Assembly: GCA_031769625.1 (NCBI GenBank) | Contig: JAUIMM010002586.1 | Coordinates: 62,001-126,000, forward strand | Direction: 5' to 3' | DNA length: 64,000 nucleotides | DNA from: Taudactylus pleione | Taxonomy: Eukaryota; Chordata; Amphibia; Anura; Myobatrachidae | Shown: positions 1-10,808 of the stretch, piece after piece | Layout of the letters: the number at the start of each line of letters is the position of its first letter | Numbering within the stretch: position 1 is the stretch's first letter | Made by a program: the position numbers and the translations under genes | Notes under the pieces: generated by a model | What the model saw: only the letters and a program-made list of their open reading frames with translations | What the model was told of the DNA's origin: nothing | Database searches by the model: none

Positions 1-368
1 GCAAACACAGACAGCTCAAAATTTCATGGGATGTGTCGAAGACCAAGACCCACAAATGTGATGTGAAATGGTTTTTCTCCCATGTTGCGTTTAAGCGAAA
101 ACAGCAATTGCTCATTTTAGGCCAAAATGCATTGAAAGCAATGGAAACAACAAAAGCGCATACTTTGTGTTTTCTCCTCTTGTAGCAAACACAGACAGCT
201 CAAAATTTCACCAGATCTGTTGAAGACCAAGACCCACAAATGTGATGTGAAATGGTTTTTCTCCCAAGTTGCGTTTAAGAGAAAACAGCAAATGCACGTT
301 TTAGGCCTAAATGCATTGAAAGCAATGGAAACAACAAAAGCGCATACTTTGTGTTATCTCCTCTTGTA

Positions 369-552
369 GCAAACACAGACAGCTCAAAATTTCACTGGAT
401 GTGTTGAAGACCAAGACCCACAAATGTGATGTGAAATGGTTTTTCTCTCATGTTGTGTTTAAGAGAAAACTGCAAATGCACGTTTTAGGCCAAAATGCAT
501 TGAAAGCAATGGAAATAACAAAAGCGCATACTTTGTGTTATCTCCTCTTGTA
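369..552 (+). repeat. Reference monomer, type C
   Basis: Type C carries a linked haplotype: CTCTCATGTTGTG instead of CTCCCATGTTGCG, AAAACTGCAAATGCACG instead of AAAACAGC, and GGAAATAAC instead of GGAAACAAC. The changes travel together in dozens of copies, for example at 1105, 2025, 2945, 9569, 13064, 14904, 19320, 22265, 37354, 42138, 44529, 50783 and 62556. This marks a single ancestral monomer that has been copied. A sub-variant with CTTTCATG appears only from about 43 kb onward. Type C is nearly absent from 26.9 to 37.3 kb (one copy at 30728). Confidence 0.8.
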
Positions 553-1023
553 CCAAACACAGACAGCTCAAAATTTCACCAGATCTGTTGAAGACCAAGA
601 CCCACAAATGTGATGTGAAATGGTTTTTCTCCCATGTTGCGTTTAAGAGAAAACATCAAATGCACATTTTAGGCCAAAATGCATTGAAAACAATGGAAAC
701 AACAAAAGCGCATACTTTGTGTTATCTCCTCTTGTAGCAAACACAGACAGCTCAAAATTTCACTGGATGTGTTGAAGACCAAGACCCACAAAGGTGATGT
801 GAAATGGTTTTTCTCCCATGTTGCGTTTAAGAGAAAACAGCAAATGCATGTTTTAGGCCAAAATGCTTTGAAAGCAATGGAAACAACAAAAGCGCATACA
901 TTGTGATATCTCCTCTTGTAGCAAACACAGACAGCTCAAAATTTCACTGGATGTGTTGAAGACCAAGACCCACAAATGTGATGTGAAATGGTTTTTCTCC
1001 CATGTTGCGTTTAAGAGAAAACA

Positions 1024-1031
1024 GCAATTGC
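1024..1031. other. Palindrome GCAATTGC (type A, representative)
   Basis: A perfect 8-bp palindrome at unit positions 104-111 that defines type A monomers. Types B and C have lost it (GCAAATGC). The palindrome sits where type B places one arm of a larger dyad. Confidence 0.7.
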
Positions 1032-1049
1032 TCGTTTTAGGCCAAAATG

Positions 1050-1063
1050 CATTGAAAGCAATG
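1050..1063 (+). other. Short hairpin CATTG-AAAG-CAATG (representative)
   Basis: At unit positions 130-143 nearly every monomer has CATTGAAAGCAATG, a 5-bp perfect stem with a 4-base loop. The common variant CATTGAAAACAATG keeps the stem, and the GCATTGG variant breaks it. Any role is inference. Confidence 0.6.
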
Positions 1064-2576
1064 GAAACAACAAAAGCGCATACTTTGTGTTATCTCCTCT
1101 TGTAGCAAACACAGACAGCTAAAAATTTCTCTGGATGTGTTGAAGACCAAGACCCACAAATGTGATGTGAAATGGTTTTTCTCTCATGTTGTGTTTAAGA
1201 GAAAACTGCAAATGCACGTTTTAGGCCAAAATGCATTGAAAGCAATGGAAATAACAAAAGCGCATACTTTGTGTTATCTCCTCTTGTAGCAAACACAGAC
1301 AGCTCAAAATTTCACTGGATGTGTTGAAGACCAAGACCCACAAATGTGATGTGAAATGGTTTTTCTCCCATGTTGCGTTTAAGAGAAAACAGCAATTGCT
1401 CGTTTTAGGCCAAAATGCATTGAAAGCAATGGAAACAACAAAAGCGCATACATTGTGATTTCTCCTCTTGTAGCAAACACAGACAGCTCAAAATTTCACT
1501 GGATGTGTTGAAGACCAAGACCCACAAATGTGATGTGAAATGGTTTTTCTCCCATGTTGCGTTTAAGAGAAAACAGCAATTGCTCGTTTTAGGCCAAAAT
1601 GCATTGAATGCATTGGAAACAACAAAAGCGCATACTTTGTGATATCTCCTCTTGTAGCAATCACAGACAGCTCAAAATTTCACTGCATGTGTTGAAGACC
1701 AAGACCCACAAATGTGATGTGAAATGGTTTTTCTCCCATGTTGCATTTAAGAGAAAACAGCAAATGCATGTTTTAGGCCAAAATGCATTGAAAGCAATGG
1801 AAACAACAAAAGCGCATACATTGTGATGTCTCCTCTTGTAGCAAACACAGACAGCTCAAAATTTCACTGGATGTGTCGAAGACCAAGACCCACAAATGTG
1901 ATGTGAAATGGTTTTTCTCCCATGTTGCGTTTAAGAGAAAACAGCAATTGCTCGTTTTAGGCCAAAATGCATTGAAAGCAATGGAAACAACAAAAGCACA
2001 TACTTTGTGTAATCTCCTCTTGTAGCAAACACAGACAGCTCAAAATTTCACTGGATGTGTTGAAGACCAAGACCCACAAATGTGATGTGAAATGGTTTTT
2101 CTCTCATGTTGTGTTTAAGAGAAAACTGCAAATGCACGTTTTAGGCCAAAATGCATTGAAAGCAATGGAAATAACAAAAGCGCATACTTTGTGTTATCTC
2201 CTCTTGTAGCAAACACAGACAGCTCAAAATTTTACCAGATCTGTTGAAGACCAAGACCCACAAATGTGATGTGAAATGGTTTTTTTCCCATGTTGCGTTT
2301 AAGAGAAAACAGCAAATGCATGTTTTAGGCTAAAATGCATTGAAAGCAATGGAAACAACAAAAGTGCATACATTGTGATATCTCCTCTTGTAGCAAACAC
2401 AGACAGCTCAAAATTTCACGGGATGTGTCGAAGACCAAGACCCACAAATGTGATGTGAAATGGTTTTTCTCCCATGTTGCGTTTAAGAGAAAACAGCAAA
2501 TGCACGTTTTAGGACAAAATGCATTGAAAACAATGGAAACAACAAAAGCGCATACTTTGTGTTATCTCCTCTTGTA

Positions 2577-2760
2577 GCAAACACAGACAGCTCAAAATTT
2601 CACCAGATCTGTTGAAGACCAAGACCCACAAATGTGATGTGAAATGGTTTTTCTCCCATGTTGCGTTTAAGAGAAAACAGCAAATGCATGTTTTAGGCCA
2701 AAATGCATTGAAAGCAATGGAAACAACAAAAGTGCATACATTGTGATATCTCCTCTTGTA
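2577..2760 (+). repeat. Reference monomer, type B
   Basis: Type B replaces the GCAATTGCTCG segment with GCAAATGCATG (or GCAAATGCACG). Its first third is often CACCAGATCTGTTG, which creates an AGATCT site absent from type A. The 3' part here reads GTGCATACATTGTGATAT. Other type B copies carry CACTGG with GCATTT. The AATGCAT at unit positions 107-113 forms an inverted pair with the ATGCATT that nearly all monomers carry at 127-133. Confidence 0.8.
2683..2709. other. Imperfect dyad around GGCC (type B, representative)
   Basis: In type B monomers AATGCAT (2683-2689) and ATGCATT (2703-2709) form a 7-bp inverted repeat around a 13-base spacer, GTTTTAGGCCAAA, which itself contains T-run, GGCC and A-run in near-dyad order. 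Type A keeps only the right arm. Short dyads are known to be enriched at some centromeres that lack CENP-B boxes; relevance here is inference. Confidence 0.6.
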
Positions 2761-2806
2761 GCAAACACAGACAGCTCAAAATTTCACTGGATGTGTTGAA
2801 GACCAA

Positions 2807-3726
2807 GACCCACAAATGTGATGTGAAATGGTTTTTCTCCCATGTTGCGTTTAAGAGAAAACAGCAATTGCTCGTTTTAGGCCAAAATGCATTGAAAGCA
2901 ATGGAAACAACAAAAGCACATACTTTGTGTAATCTCCTCTTGTAGCAAACACAGACAGCTCAAAATTTCACTGGATGTGTTGAAGACCAAGACCCACAAA
3001 TGTGATGTGAAATGGTTTTTCTCTCATGTTGTGTTTAAGAGAAAACTGCAAATGCACGTTTTAGGCCAAAATGCATTGAAAGCAATGGAAATAACAAAAG
3101 CGCATACTTTGTGTTATCTCCTCTTGTAGCAAACACAGACAGCTCAAAATTTTACCAGATCTGTTGAAGACCAAGACCCACAAATGTGATGTGAAATGGT
3201 TTTTTTCCCATGTTGCGTTTAAGAGAAAACAGCAAATGCATGTTTTAGGCTAAAATGCATTGAAAGCAATGGAAACAACAAAAGTGCATACATTGTGATA
3301 TCTCCTCTTGTAGCAAACACAGACAGCTCAAAATTTCACGGGATGTGTCGAAGACCAAGACCCACAAATGTGATGTGAAATGGTTTTTCTCCCATGTTGC
3401 GTTTAAGAGAAAACAGCAAATGCACGTTTTAGGCCAAAATGCATTGAAAACAATGGAAACAACAAAAGCGCATACTTTGTGTTATCTCCTCTTGTAGCAA
3501 ACACAGACAGCTCAAAATTTCACCAGATCTGTTGAAGACCAAGACCCACAAATGTGATGTGAAATGGTTTTTCTCCCATGTTGCGTTTAAGAGAAAACAG
3601 CAAATGCATGTTTTAGGCCAAAATGCATTGAAAGCAATGGAAACAACAAAAGTGCATACATTGTGATATCTCCTCTTGTAGCAAACACAGACAGCTCAAA
3701 ATTTCACTGGATGTGTTGAAGACCAA
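2807..3726 (+). repeat. Five-monomer higher-order repeat, copy 2 (920 bp)
   Basis: This is the tandem partner of 1887-2806 with the same monomer order: type A, type C, TTTTACCAGATCTG type B, CACGGG/GTCG monomer, then CACCAGATCTG type B. The direct adjacency and the 920-bp offset (5x184) indicate one in-register tandem duplication. Confidence 0.88.
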
Positions 3727-5520
3727 GACCCACAAATGTGATGTGAAATGGTTTTTCTCCCATGTTGTGTTTAAGAGAAAACAGCAATTGCTCATTTTAG
3801 GCCAAAATGCATTGAAAGCAATGGAAACAACAAAAGTGCATACTTTGTGTTTTCTCCTCTTGTAGCAAACACAGACAGCTCAAAATTTCACCAGATCTGT
3901 TGAAGACCAAGACCCACAAATGTGATGTGAAATGGTTTTTCTCCCATGTTGCGTTTAAGAGAAAACAGCAAATGCATGTTTTAGGCCAAAATGCATTGAA
4001 AGCAATGGAAACAACAAAAGAGCATTCATTGTGATATCTCCTCTTGTAGTAAACACAGACAGCTCAAAATTTCACTGGATGTGTTGAAGACCAAGACCCA
4101 CAAATTTGATGTGAAATGGTTTTTCTCCCATGTTGCGTTTAAGAGAAAACAGCAATTGCTCGTTTTAGGCCAAAATGCATTGAAAGCAATGGAAACAACA
4201 AAAGCGCATACTTTGTGTTATCTCCTCTTGTAGCAAACACAGACAGCTCAAAATTTCACTGGATGTGTTGAAGACCAAGACCCACAAATGTGATGTGAAA
4301 TTGATTTTCTCTCATGTTGTGTTTAAGAGAAAACTGCAAATGCACGTTTTAGGCCAAAATGCTTTGAAAGCAATGGAAATAACAAAAGCGCATACTTTGT
4401 GTTATCTCCTCTTGTAGCAAACACAGACAGCTCAAAATTTCACTGGATGTGTTGAAGACCAAGACCCACAAAGGTGATGTGAAATGGTTTTTCTCCCATG
4501 TTGCGTTTAAGAGAAAACAGCAATTGCTCGTTTTAGGCCAAAATGCATTGAAAGCAATGGAAACAACAAAAGCATATACTTTATGATATCTCCTCTTGTA
4601 GCAATCACAGACAGCTCAAAATTTCACGGGATGTGTTGAAGACCAAGACCCACAAATGTGATGTGAAATGGTTTTTCTCCCATGTTGCGTTTAAGAGAAA
4701 ACAGCAAATGCATGTTTTAGGCCAAAATGCATTGAAAGCAATGGAAACAACAAAAGTGCATACATTGTGATATCTCCTCTTGTAGCAAACACAGACAGCT
4801 CAAAATTTCACTGGATGTGTTGAAGACCAAGACCCACAAATGTGATGTGAAATGGTTTTTCTCCCATGTTGCGTTTAAGAGAAAACAGCAATTGCTCGTT
4901 TTAGGCCAAAATGCATTGAAAGCAATGGAAACAACAAAAACGCATACTTTGTGTTATCTCCTCTTGTAGCAAACACAGACAGCTAAAAATTTCTCTGGAT
5001 GTGTTGAAGACCAAGACCCACAAATGTGATGTGAAATGGTTTTTCTCTCATGTTGTGTTTAAGAGAAAACTGCAAATGCACGTTTTAGGCCAAAATGCAT
5101 TGAAAGCAATGGAAATAACAAAAGCGCATACTTTGTGTTATCTCCTCTTGTAGCAAACACAGACAGCTCAAAATTTCACTGGATGTGTTGAAGACCAAGA
5201 CCCACAAAGGTGATGTGAAATGGTTTTTCTCCCATGTTGCGTTTAAGAGAAAACAGCAATTGCTCGTTTTAGGCCAAAATGCATTGAAAGCATTGGAAAC
5301 AACAAAAGCGCATACTTTGTGATATCTCCTCTTGTAGCAATCACAGACAGCTCAAAATTTCACTGCATGTGTTGAAGACCAAGACCCACAAATGTGATGT
5401 GAAATGGTTTTTCTCCCATGTTGCATATAAGAGAAAACAGCAAATGCATGTTTTAGGCCAAAATGCATTGAAAGCAATGGAAACAACAAAAGCGCATACA
5501 TTGTGATGTCTCCTCTTGTA

Positions 5521-6256
5521 GCAAACACAGACAGCTCAAAATTTCACTGGATGTGTTGAAGACCAAGACCCACAAATGTGATGTGAAATGGTTTTTCTCC
5601 CATGTTGCATTTAAGAGAAAACAGCAATTGCTCGTTTTAGGCCAAAATGCATTGAAAGCAATGGAAACAACAAAAGCGCATACTTTGTGATATCTCCTCT
5701 TGTAGCAAACACAGACAGCTCAAAATTTCACGGGATGTGTCGAAGACCAAGACCCACAAATGTGATGTGAAATGGTTTTTCTCCCATGTTGCGTTTAAGA
5801 GAAAACAGCAATTGCTCGTTTTAGGCCAAAATGCATTGAAAGCAATGGAAACAACAAAAGCACATACTTTGTGTAATCTCCTCTTGTAGCAAACACAGAC
5901 AGCTCAAAATTTCACTGGATGTGTTGAAGACCAAGACCCACAAATGTGATGTGAAATGGTTTTTCTCTCATGTTGTGTTTAAGAGAAAACTGCAAATGCA
6001 CGTTTTAGGCCAAAATGCATTGAAAGCAATGGAAATAACAAAAGCGCATACTTTGTGTTATCTCCTCTTGTAGCAAACACAGACAGCTCAAAATTTTACC
6101 AGATCTGTTGAAGACCAAGACCCACAAATGTGATGTGAAATGGTTTTTCTCCCATGTTGCATTTAAGAGAAAACAGCAAATGCATGTTTTAGGCCAAAAT
6201 GCATTGAAAGCAATGGAAACAACAAAAGCGCATACATTGTGATATCTCCTCTTGTA
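5521..6256 (+). repeat. Four-monomer block, partner of 8281-9016
   Basis: The order is GCATTT type A, CACGGG/GTCG type A ending GTGTAATC, type C, then TTTTACCAGATCTG type B. It recurs 2,760 bp (15 monomers) downstream. Minor differences include GTTGCATTT at 6158 versus GTTGCGTTT at 8918. Confidence 0.75.
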
Positions 6257-6440
6257 GCAAACACAGACAGCTCAAAATTTCACTGGATGTGTTGAAGACC
6301 AAGACCCACAAATGTGATGTGAAATGGTTTTTCTCCCATGTTGCGTTTAAGAGAAAACAGCAATTGCTCGTTTTAGGCCAAAATGCATTGAAAGCAATGG
6401 AAACAACAAAAACGCATACTTTGTGTTATCTCCTCTTGTA

Positions 6441-7544
6441 GCAAACACAGACAGCTAAAAATTTCTCTGGATGTGTTGAAGACCAAGACCCACAAATGTG
6501 ATGTGAAATGGTTTTTCTCTCATGTTGTGTTTAAGAGAAAACTGCAAATGCACGTTTTAGGCCAAAATGCATTGAAAGCAATGGAAATAACAAAAGCGCA
6601 TACTTTGTGTTATCTCCTCTTGTAGCAAACACAGACAGCTCAAAATTTCACTGGATGTGTTGAAGACCAAGACCCACAAAGGTGATGTGAAATGGTTTTT
6701 CTCCCATGTTGCGTTTAAGAGAAAACAGCAATTGCTCGTTTTAGGCCAAAATGCATTGAAAGCAATGGAAACAACAAAAGCGCATACATTGTGATTTCTC
6801 CTCTTGTAGCAAACACAGACAGCTCAAAATTTCACTGGATGTGTTGAAGACCAAGACCCACAAATGTGATGTGAAATGGTTTTTCTCCCATGTTGCATTT
6901 AACAGAAAACAGCAATTGCTCGTTTTAGGCCAAAATGCATTGAAAGCATTGGAAACAACAAAAGCGCATACTTTGTGATATCTCCTCTTGTAGCAATCAC
7001 AGACAGCTCAAAATTTCACTGCATGTGTTGAAGACCAAGACCCACAAATGTGATGTGAAATGGTTTTTCTCCCATGTTGCATTTAAGAGAAAACAGCAAA
7101 TGCATGTTTTAGGCCAAAATGCATTGAAAGCAATGGAAACAACAAAAGCGCATACATTGTGATGTCTCCTTTTGTAGCAAACACAGACAGCTCAAAATTT
7201 CACTGGATGTGTTGAAGACCAAGACCCACAAATGTGATGTGAAATGGTTTTTCTCCCATGTTGCATTTAAGAGAAAACAGCAATTGCTCGTTTTAGGCCA
7301 AAATGCATTGAAAGCAATGGAAACAACAAAAGCGCATACTTTGTGATATCTCCTCTTGTAGCAAACACAGACAGCTCAAAATTTCACGGGATGTGTCGAA
7401 GACCAAGACCCACAAATGTGATGTGAAATGGTTTTTCTCCCATGTTGCGTTTAAGAGAAAACAGCAATTGCTCGTTTTAGGCCAAAATGCATTGAAAGCA
7501 ATGGAAACAACAAAAGCACATACTTTGTGTAATCTCCTCTTGTA
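6441..7544 (+). repeat. Six-monomer higher-order repeat, copy 1 (1104 bp)
   Basis: The monomer order is CTAAAAATTTCTCTGG type C, AAAGGTG type A ending GTGATTTCTC, a GCATTGG type A, the CACTGCATG monomer that begins CAATCACAG, a GCATTT type A, and a CACGGG/GTCG monomer ending AGCACATACTTTGTGTAATC. The same six follow at 7545-8648. Seen differences include GTTGCATTTAACAG here versus GTTGCGTTTAAGAG in the other copy. Confidence 0.85.
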
Positions 7545-8648
7545 GCAAACACAGACAGCTAAAAATTTCTCTGGATGTGTTGAAGACCAAGACCCACAAA
7601 TGTGATGTGAAATGGTTTTTCTCTCATGTTGTGTTTAAGAGAAAACTGCAAATGCACGTTTTAGGCCAAAATGCATTGAAAGCAATGGAAATAACAAAAG
7701 CGCATACTTTGTGTTATCTCCTCTTGTAGCAAACACAGACAGCTCAAAATTTCACTGGATGTGTTGAAGACCAAGACCCACAAAGGTGATGTGAAATGGT
7801 TTTTCTCCCATGTTGCGTTTAAGAGAAAACAGCAATTGCTCGTTTTAGGCCAAAATGCATTGAAAGCAATGGAAACAACAAAAGCGCATACATTGTGATT
7901 TCTCCTCTTGTAGCAAACACAGACAGCTCAAAATTTCACTGGATGTGTTGAAGACCAAGACCCACAAATGTGATGTGAAATGGTTTTTCTCCCATGTTGC
8001 GTTTAAGAGAAAACAGCAATTGCTCGTTTTAGGCCAAAATGCATTGAAAGCATTGGAAACAACAAAAGCGCATACTTTGTGATATCTCCTCTTGTAGCAA
8101 TCACAGACAGCTCAAAATTTCACTGCATGTGTTGAAGACCAAGACCCACAAATGTGATGTGAAATGGTTTTTCTCCCATGTTGCATTTAAGAGAAAACAG
8201 CAAATGCATGTTTTAGGCCAAAATGCATTGAAAGCAATGGAAACAACAAAAGCGCATACATTGTGATGTCTCCTCTTGTAGCAAACACAGACAGCTCAAA
8301 ATTTCACTGGATGTGTTGAAGACCAAGACCCACAAATGTGATGTGAAATGGTTTTTCTCCCATGTTGCATTTAAGAGAAAACAGCAATTGCTCGTTTTAG
8401 GCCAAAATGCATTGAAAGCAATGGAAACAACAAAAGCGCATACTTTGTGATATCTCCTCTTGTAGCAAACACAGACAGCTCAAAATTTCACGGGATGTGT
8501 CGAAGACCAAGACCCACAAATGTGATGTGAAATGGTTTTTCTCCCATGTTGCGTTTAAGAGAAAACAGCAATTGCTCGTTTTAGGCCAAAATGCATTGAA
8601 AGTAATGGAAACAACAAAAGCACATACTTTGTGTAATCTCCTCTTGTA
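7545..8648 (+). repeat. Six-monomer higher-order repeat, copy 2 (1104 bp)
   Basis: This is the tandem partner of 6441-7544. The next monomer (8649) is type C but reads CTCAAAATTTCACTGG rather than CTAAAAATTTCTCTGG. The six-unit register therefore ends here and the order switches to that of 5889-6256. Confidence 0.83.
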
Positions 8649-9016
8649 GCAAACACAGACAGCTCAAAATTTCACTGGATGTGTTGAAGACCAAGACCCA
8701 CAAATGTGATGTGAAATGGTTTTTCTCTCATGTTGTGTTTAAGAGAAAACTGCAAATGCACGTTTTAGGCCAAAATGCATTGAAAGCAATGGAAATAACA
8801 AAAGCGCATACTTTGTGTTATCTCCTCTTGTAGCAAACACAGACAGCTCAAAATTTTACCAGATCTGTTGAAGACCAAGACCCACAAATGTGATGTGAAA
8901 TGGTTTTTCTCCCATGTTGCGTTTAAGAGAAAACAGCAAATGCATGTTTTAGGCCAAAATGCATTGAAAGCAATGGAAACAACAAAAGCGCATACATTGT
9001 GATATCTCCTCTTGTA
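8281..9016 (+). repeat. Four-monomer block, partner of 5521-6256
   Basis: Same four monomer variants in the same order as 5521-6256. It overlaps the end of the six-monomer repeat, showing that successive duplications with different register lengths are superimposed. Confidence 0.72.
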
Positions 9017-9200
9017 GCAAACACAGACAGCTCAAAATTTCACTGGATGTGTTGAAGACCAAGACCCACAAATGTGATGTGAAATGGTTTTTCTCCCATG
9101 TTGCGTTTAAGAGAAAACAGCAATTGCTCGTTTTAGGCCAAAATGCATTGAAAGCAATGGAAACAACAAAAGCGCATACTTTGTGATATCTCCTCTTGTA

Positions 9201-10808
9201 GCAAACACAGACAGCTCAAAATTTCACGGGATGTGTCGAAGACCAAGACCCACAAATGTGATGTGAAATGGTTTTACTCCCATGTTGCGTTTAAGAGAAA
9301 ACAGCAATTGCTCATTTTAGGCCAAAATGCATTGAAAGCAATGGAAACAACAAAAGCGCATACTTTGTGTTTTCTCCTCTTGTAGCAAACACAGACAGCT
9401 CAAAATTTCACCAGATCTGTTGAAGACCAAGACCCACAAATGTGATGTGAAATGGTTTTTCTCCCAAGTTGCGTTTAAGAGAAAACAGCAAATGCACGTT
9501 TTAGGCCTAAATGCATTGAAAGCAATGGAAACAACAAAAGCGCATACTTTGTGTTATCTCCTCTTGTAGCAAACACAGACAGCTCAAAATTTCACTGGAT
9601 GTGTTGAAGACCAAGACCCACAAATGTGATGTGAAATGGTTTTTCTCTCATGTTGTGTTTAAGAGAAAACTGCAAATGCACGTTTTAGGCCAAAATGCAT
9701 TGAAAGCAATGGAAATAACAAAAGCGCATACTTTGTGTTATCTCCTCTTGTACCAAACACAGACAGCTCAAAATTTCACCAGATCTGTTGAAGACCAAGA
9801 CCCACAAATGTGATGTGAAATGGTTTTTCTCCCATGTTGCGTTTAAGAGAAAACATCAAATGCACATTTTAGGCCAAAATGCATTGAAAACAATGGAAAC
9901 AACAAAAGCGCATACTTTGTGTTATCTCCTCTTGTAGCAAACACAGACAGCTCAAAATTTCACTGGATGTGTTGAAGACCAAGACCCACAAAGGTGATGT
10001 GAAATGGTTTTTCTCCCATGTTGCGTTTAAGAGAAAACAGCAAATGCATGTTTTAGGCCAAAATGCTTTGAAAGCAATGGAAACAACAAAAGCGCATACA
10101 TTGTGATATCTCCTCTTGTAGCAAACACAGACAGCTCAAAATTTCACTGGATGTGTTGAAGACCAAGACCCACAAATGTGATGTGAAATGGTTTTTCTCC
10201 CATGTTGCGTTTAAGAGAAAACAGCAATTGCTCGTTTTAGGCCAAAATGCATTGAAAGCAATGGAAACAACAAAAGCGCATACTTTGTGTTATCTCCTCT
10301 TGTAGCAAACACAGACAGCTAAAAATTTCTCTGGATGTGTTGAAGACCAAGACCCACAAATGTGATGTGAAATGGTTTTTCTCTCATGTTGTGTTTAAGA
10401 GAAAACTGCAAATGCACGTTTTAGGCCAAAATGCATTGAAAGCAATGGAAATAACAAACGCGCATACTTTGTGTTATCTCCTCTTGTAGCAAACACAGAC
10501 AGCTCAAAATTTCACTGGATGTGTTGAAGACCAAGACCCACAAATGTGATGTGAAATGGTTTTTCTCCCATGTTGCGTTTAAGAGAAAACAGCAATTGCT
10601 CGTTTTAGGCCAAAATGCATTGAAAGCAATGGAAACAACAAAAGCGCATACATTGTGATTTCTCCTCTTGTAGCAAACACAGACAGCTCAAAATTTCACT
10701 GGATGTGTTGAAGACCAAGACCCACAAATGTGATGTGAAATGGTTTTTCTCCCATGTTGCGTTTAAGAGAAAACAGCAATTGCTCGTTTTAGGCCAAAAT
10801 GCATTGAA
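9201..10808 (+). repeat. Segmental copy, partner of 1-1608
   Basis: This is the second copy of the 50-monomer-offset duplication. It shares rare markers with the first copy: CCCAAGTTGCG at 9464, GGCCTAAATG at 9505, TGTACCAAAC at 9750, AAAGGTG at 9991 and CTAAAAATTTCTCTGG at 10319. A third, more diverged version of the same order of monomers lies at 14.5-17.2 kb. Confidence 0.9.
9225..9241 (-). other. Weak CENP-B-box-like match (representative)
   Basis: In GTGTCGAAG monomers the minus strand reads CTTCGACACATCCCGTG. Against the core of the CENP-B box (TTCG, four bases, A, two bases, CGGG) it matches seven of nine fixed positions, missing two in the final CGGG. The match exists only in monomers that have both CACGGG and GTCG (for example at 2393, 3313, 5705, 9201, 12145, 18401). 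Probably not a functional box. Confidence 0.2.

Larger units (their letters stand above)
921..1104 (+). repeat. Reference monomer, type A
   Basis: This copy matches the consensus I derived by eye. Diagnostic features are CACTGGATGTGTTG at unit positions 25-38, GTTGCGTTT around 85-93, the perfect 8-bp palindrome GCAATTGC at 104-111 followed by TCGTTTTAGGCC, and GCGCATACTTTGTG near 156-169. Type A is one of the two commonest classes and occurs throughout the window. It contains no stretch that looks like a gene, promoter or polyadenylation signal. Confidence 0.85.
1..1608 (+). repeat. Segmental copy, partner of 9201-10808
   Basis: Aligning this stretch with the sequence 9,200 bp (50 monomers) downstream, I saw four mismatches in 1,608 bp (positions 27, 76, 96 and 1259). 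The copies diverge at 1609, where GAATGCATTGG replaces GAAAGCAATGG. The left limit is set by the window edge, so the true copy may be longer. Neighbouring monomers differ far more than these two blocks do, so the duplication is recent relative to the array. Confidence 0.9.
1887..2806 (+). repeat. Five-monomer higher-order repeat, copy 1 (920 bp)
   Basis: This segment is followed immediately by a near-identical copy at 2807-3726. Shared private markers include GGTTTTTTCCCATG (2279 and 3199), TTTTAGGCTAAAATG (2323 and 3243) and AAAGTGCATACATTG. The one difference I saw is AGGACAAAAT at 2511 versus AGGCCAAAAT at 3431. Homology ends just after the second copy, where GTTGTGTTT and GCTCATTTT appear. 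Confidence 0.9.

Noticed and set aside
401..613. Recurring 70-codon plus-strand open frame (also at 9601, 13096, 14936, 19352, 22297, 37386 and elsewhere)
   Set aside because: It spans about one type C monomer and reads the next one in a different frame. The unit is 3x61+1 bp, so the frame cannot be kept through the array. Its conservation follows from copying of the DNA, with no upstream signals or codon-position pattern of substitution.
3613..3795. Recurring 60-codon, cysteine-rich minus-strand open frame seen dozens of times
   Set aside because: It looks like a small secreted or membrane peptide (many C, F and L), but it is the reverse strand of type A/B monomers and appears wherever the stop codons happen to be absent. 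Same frame-shift argument as for the plus-strand frames.
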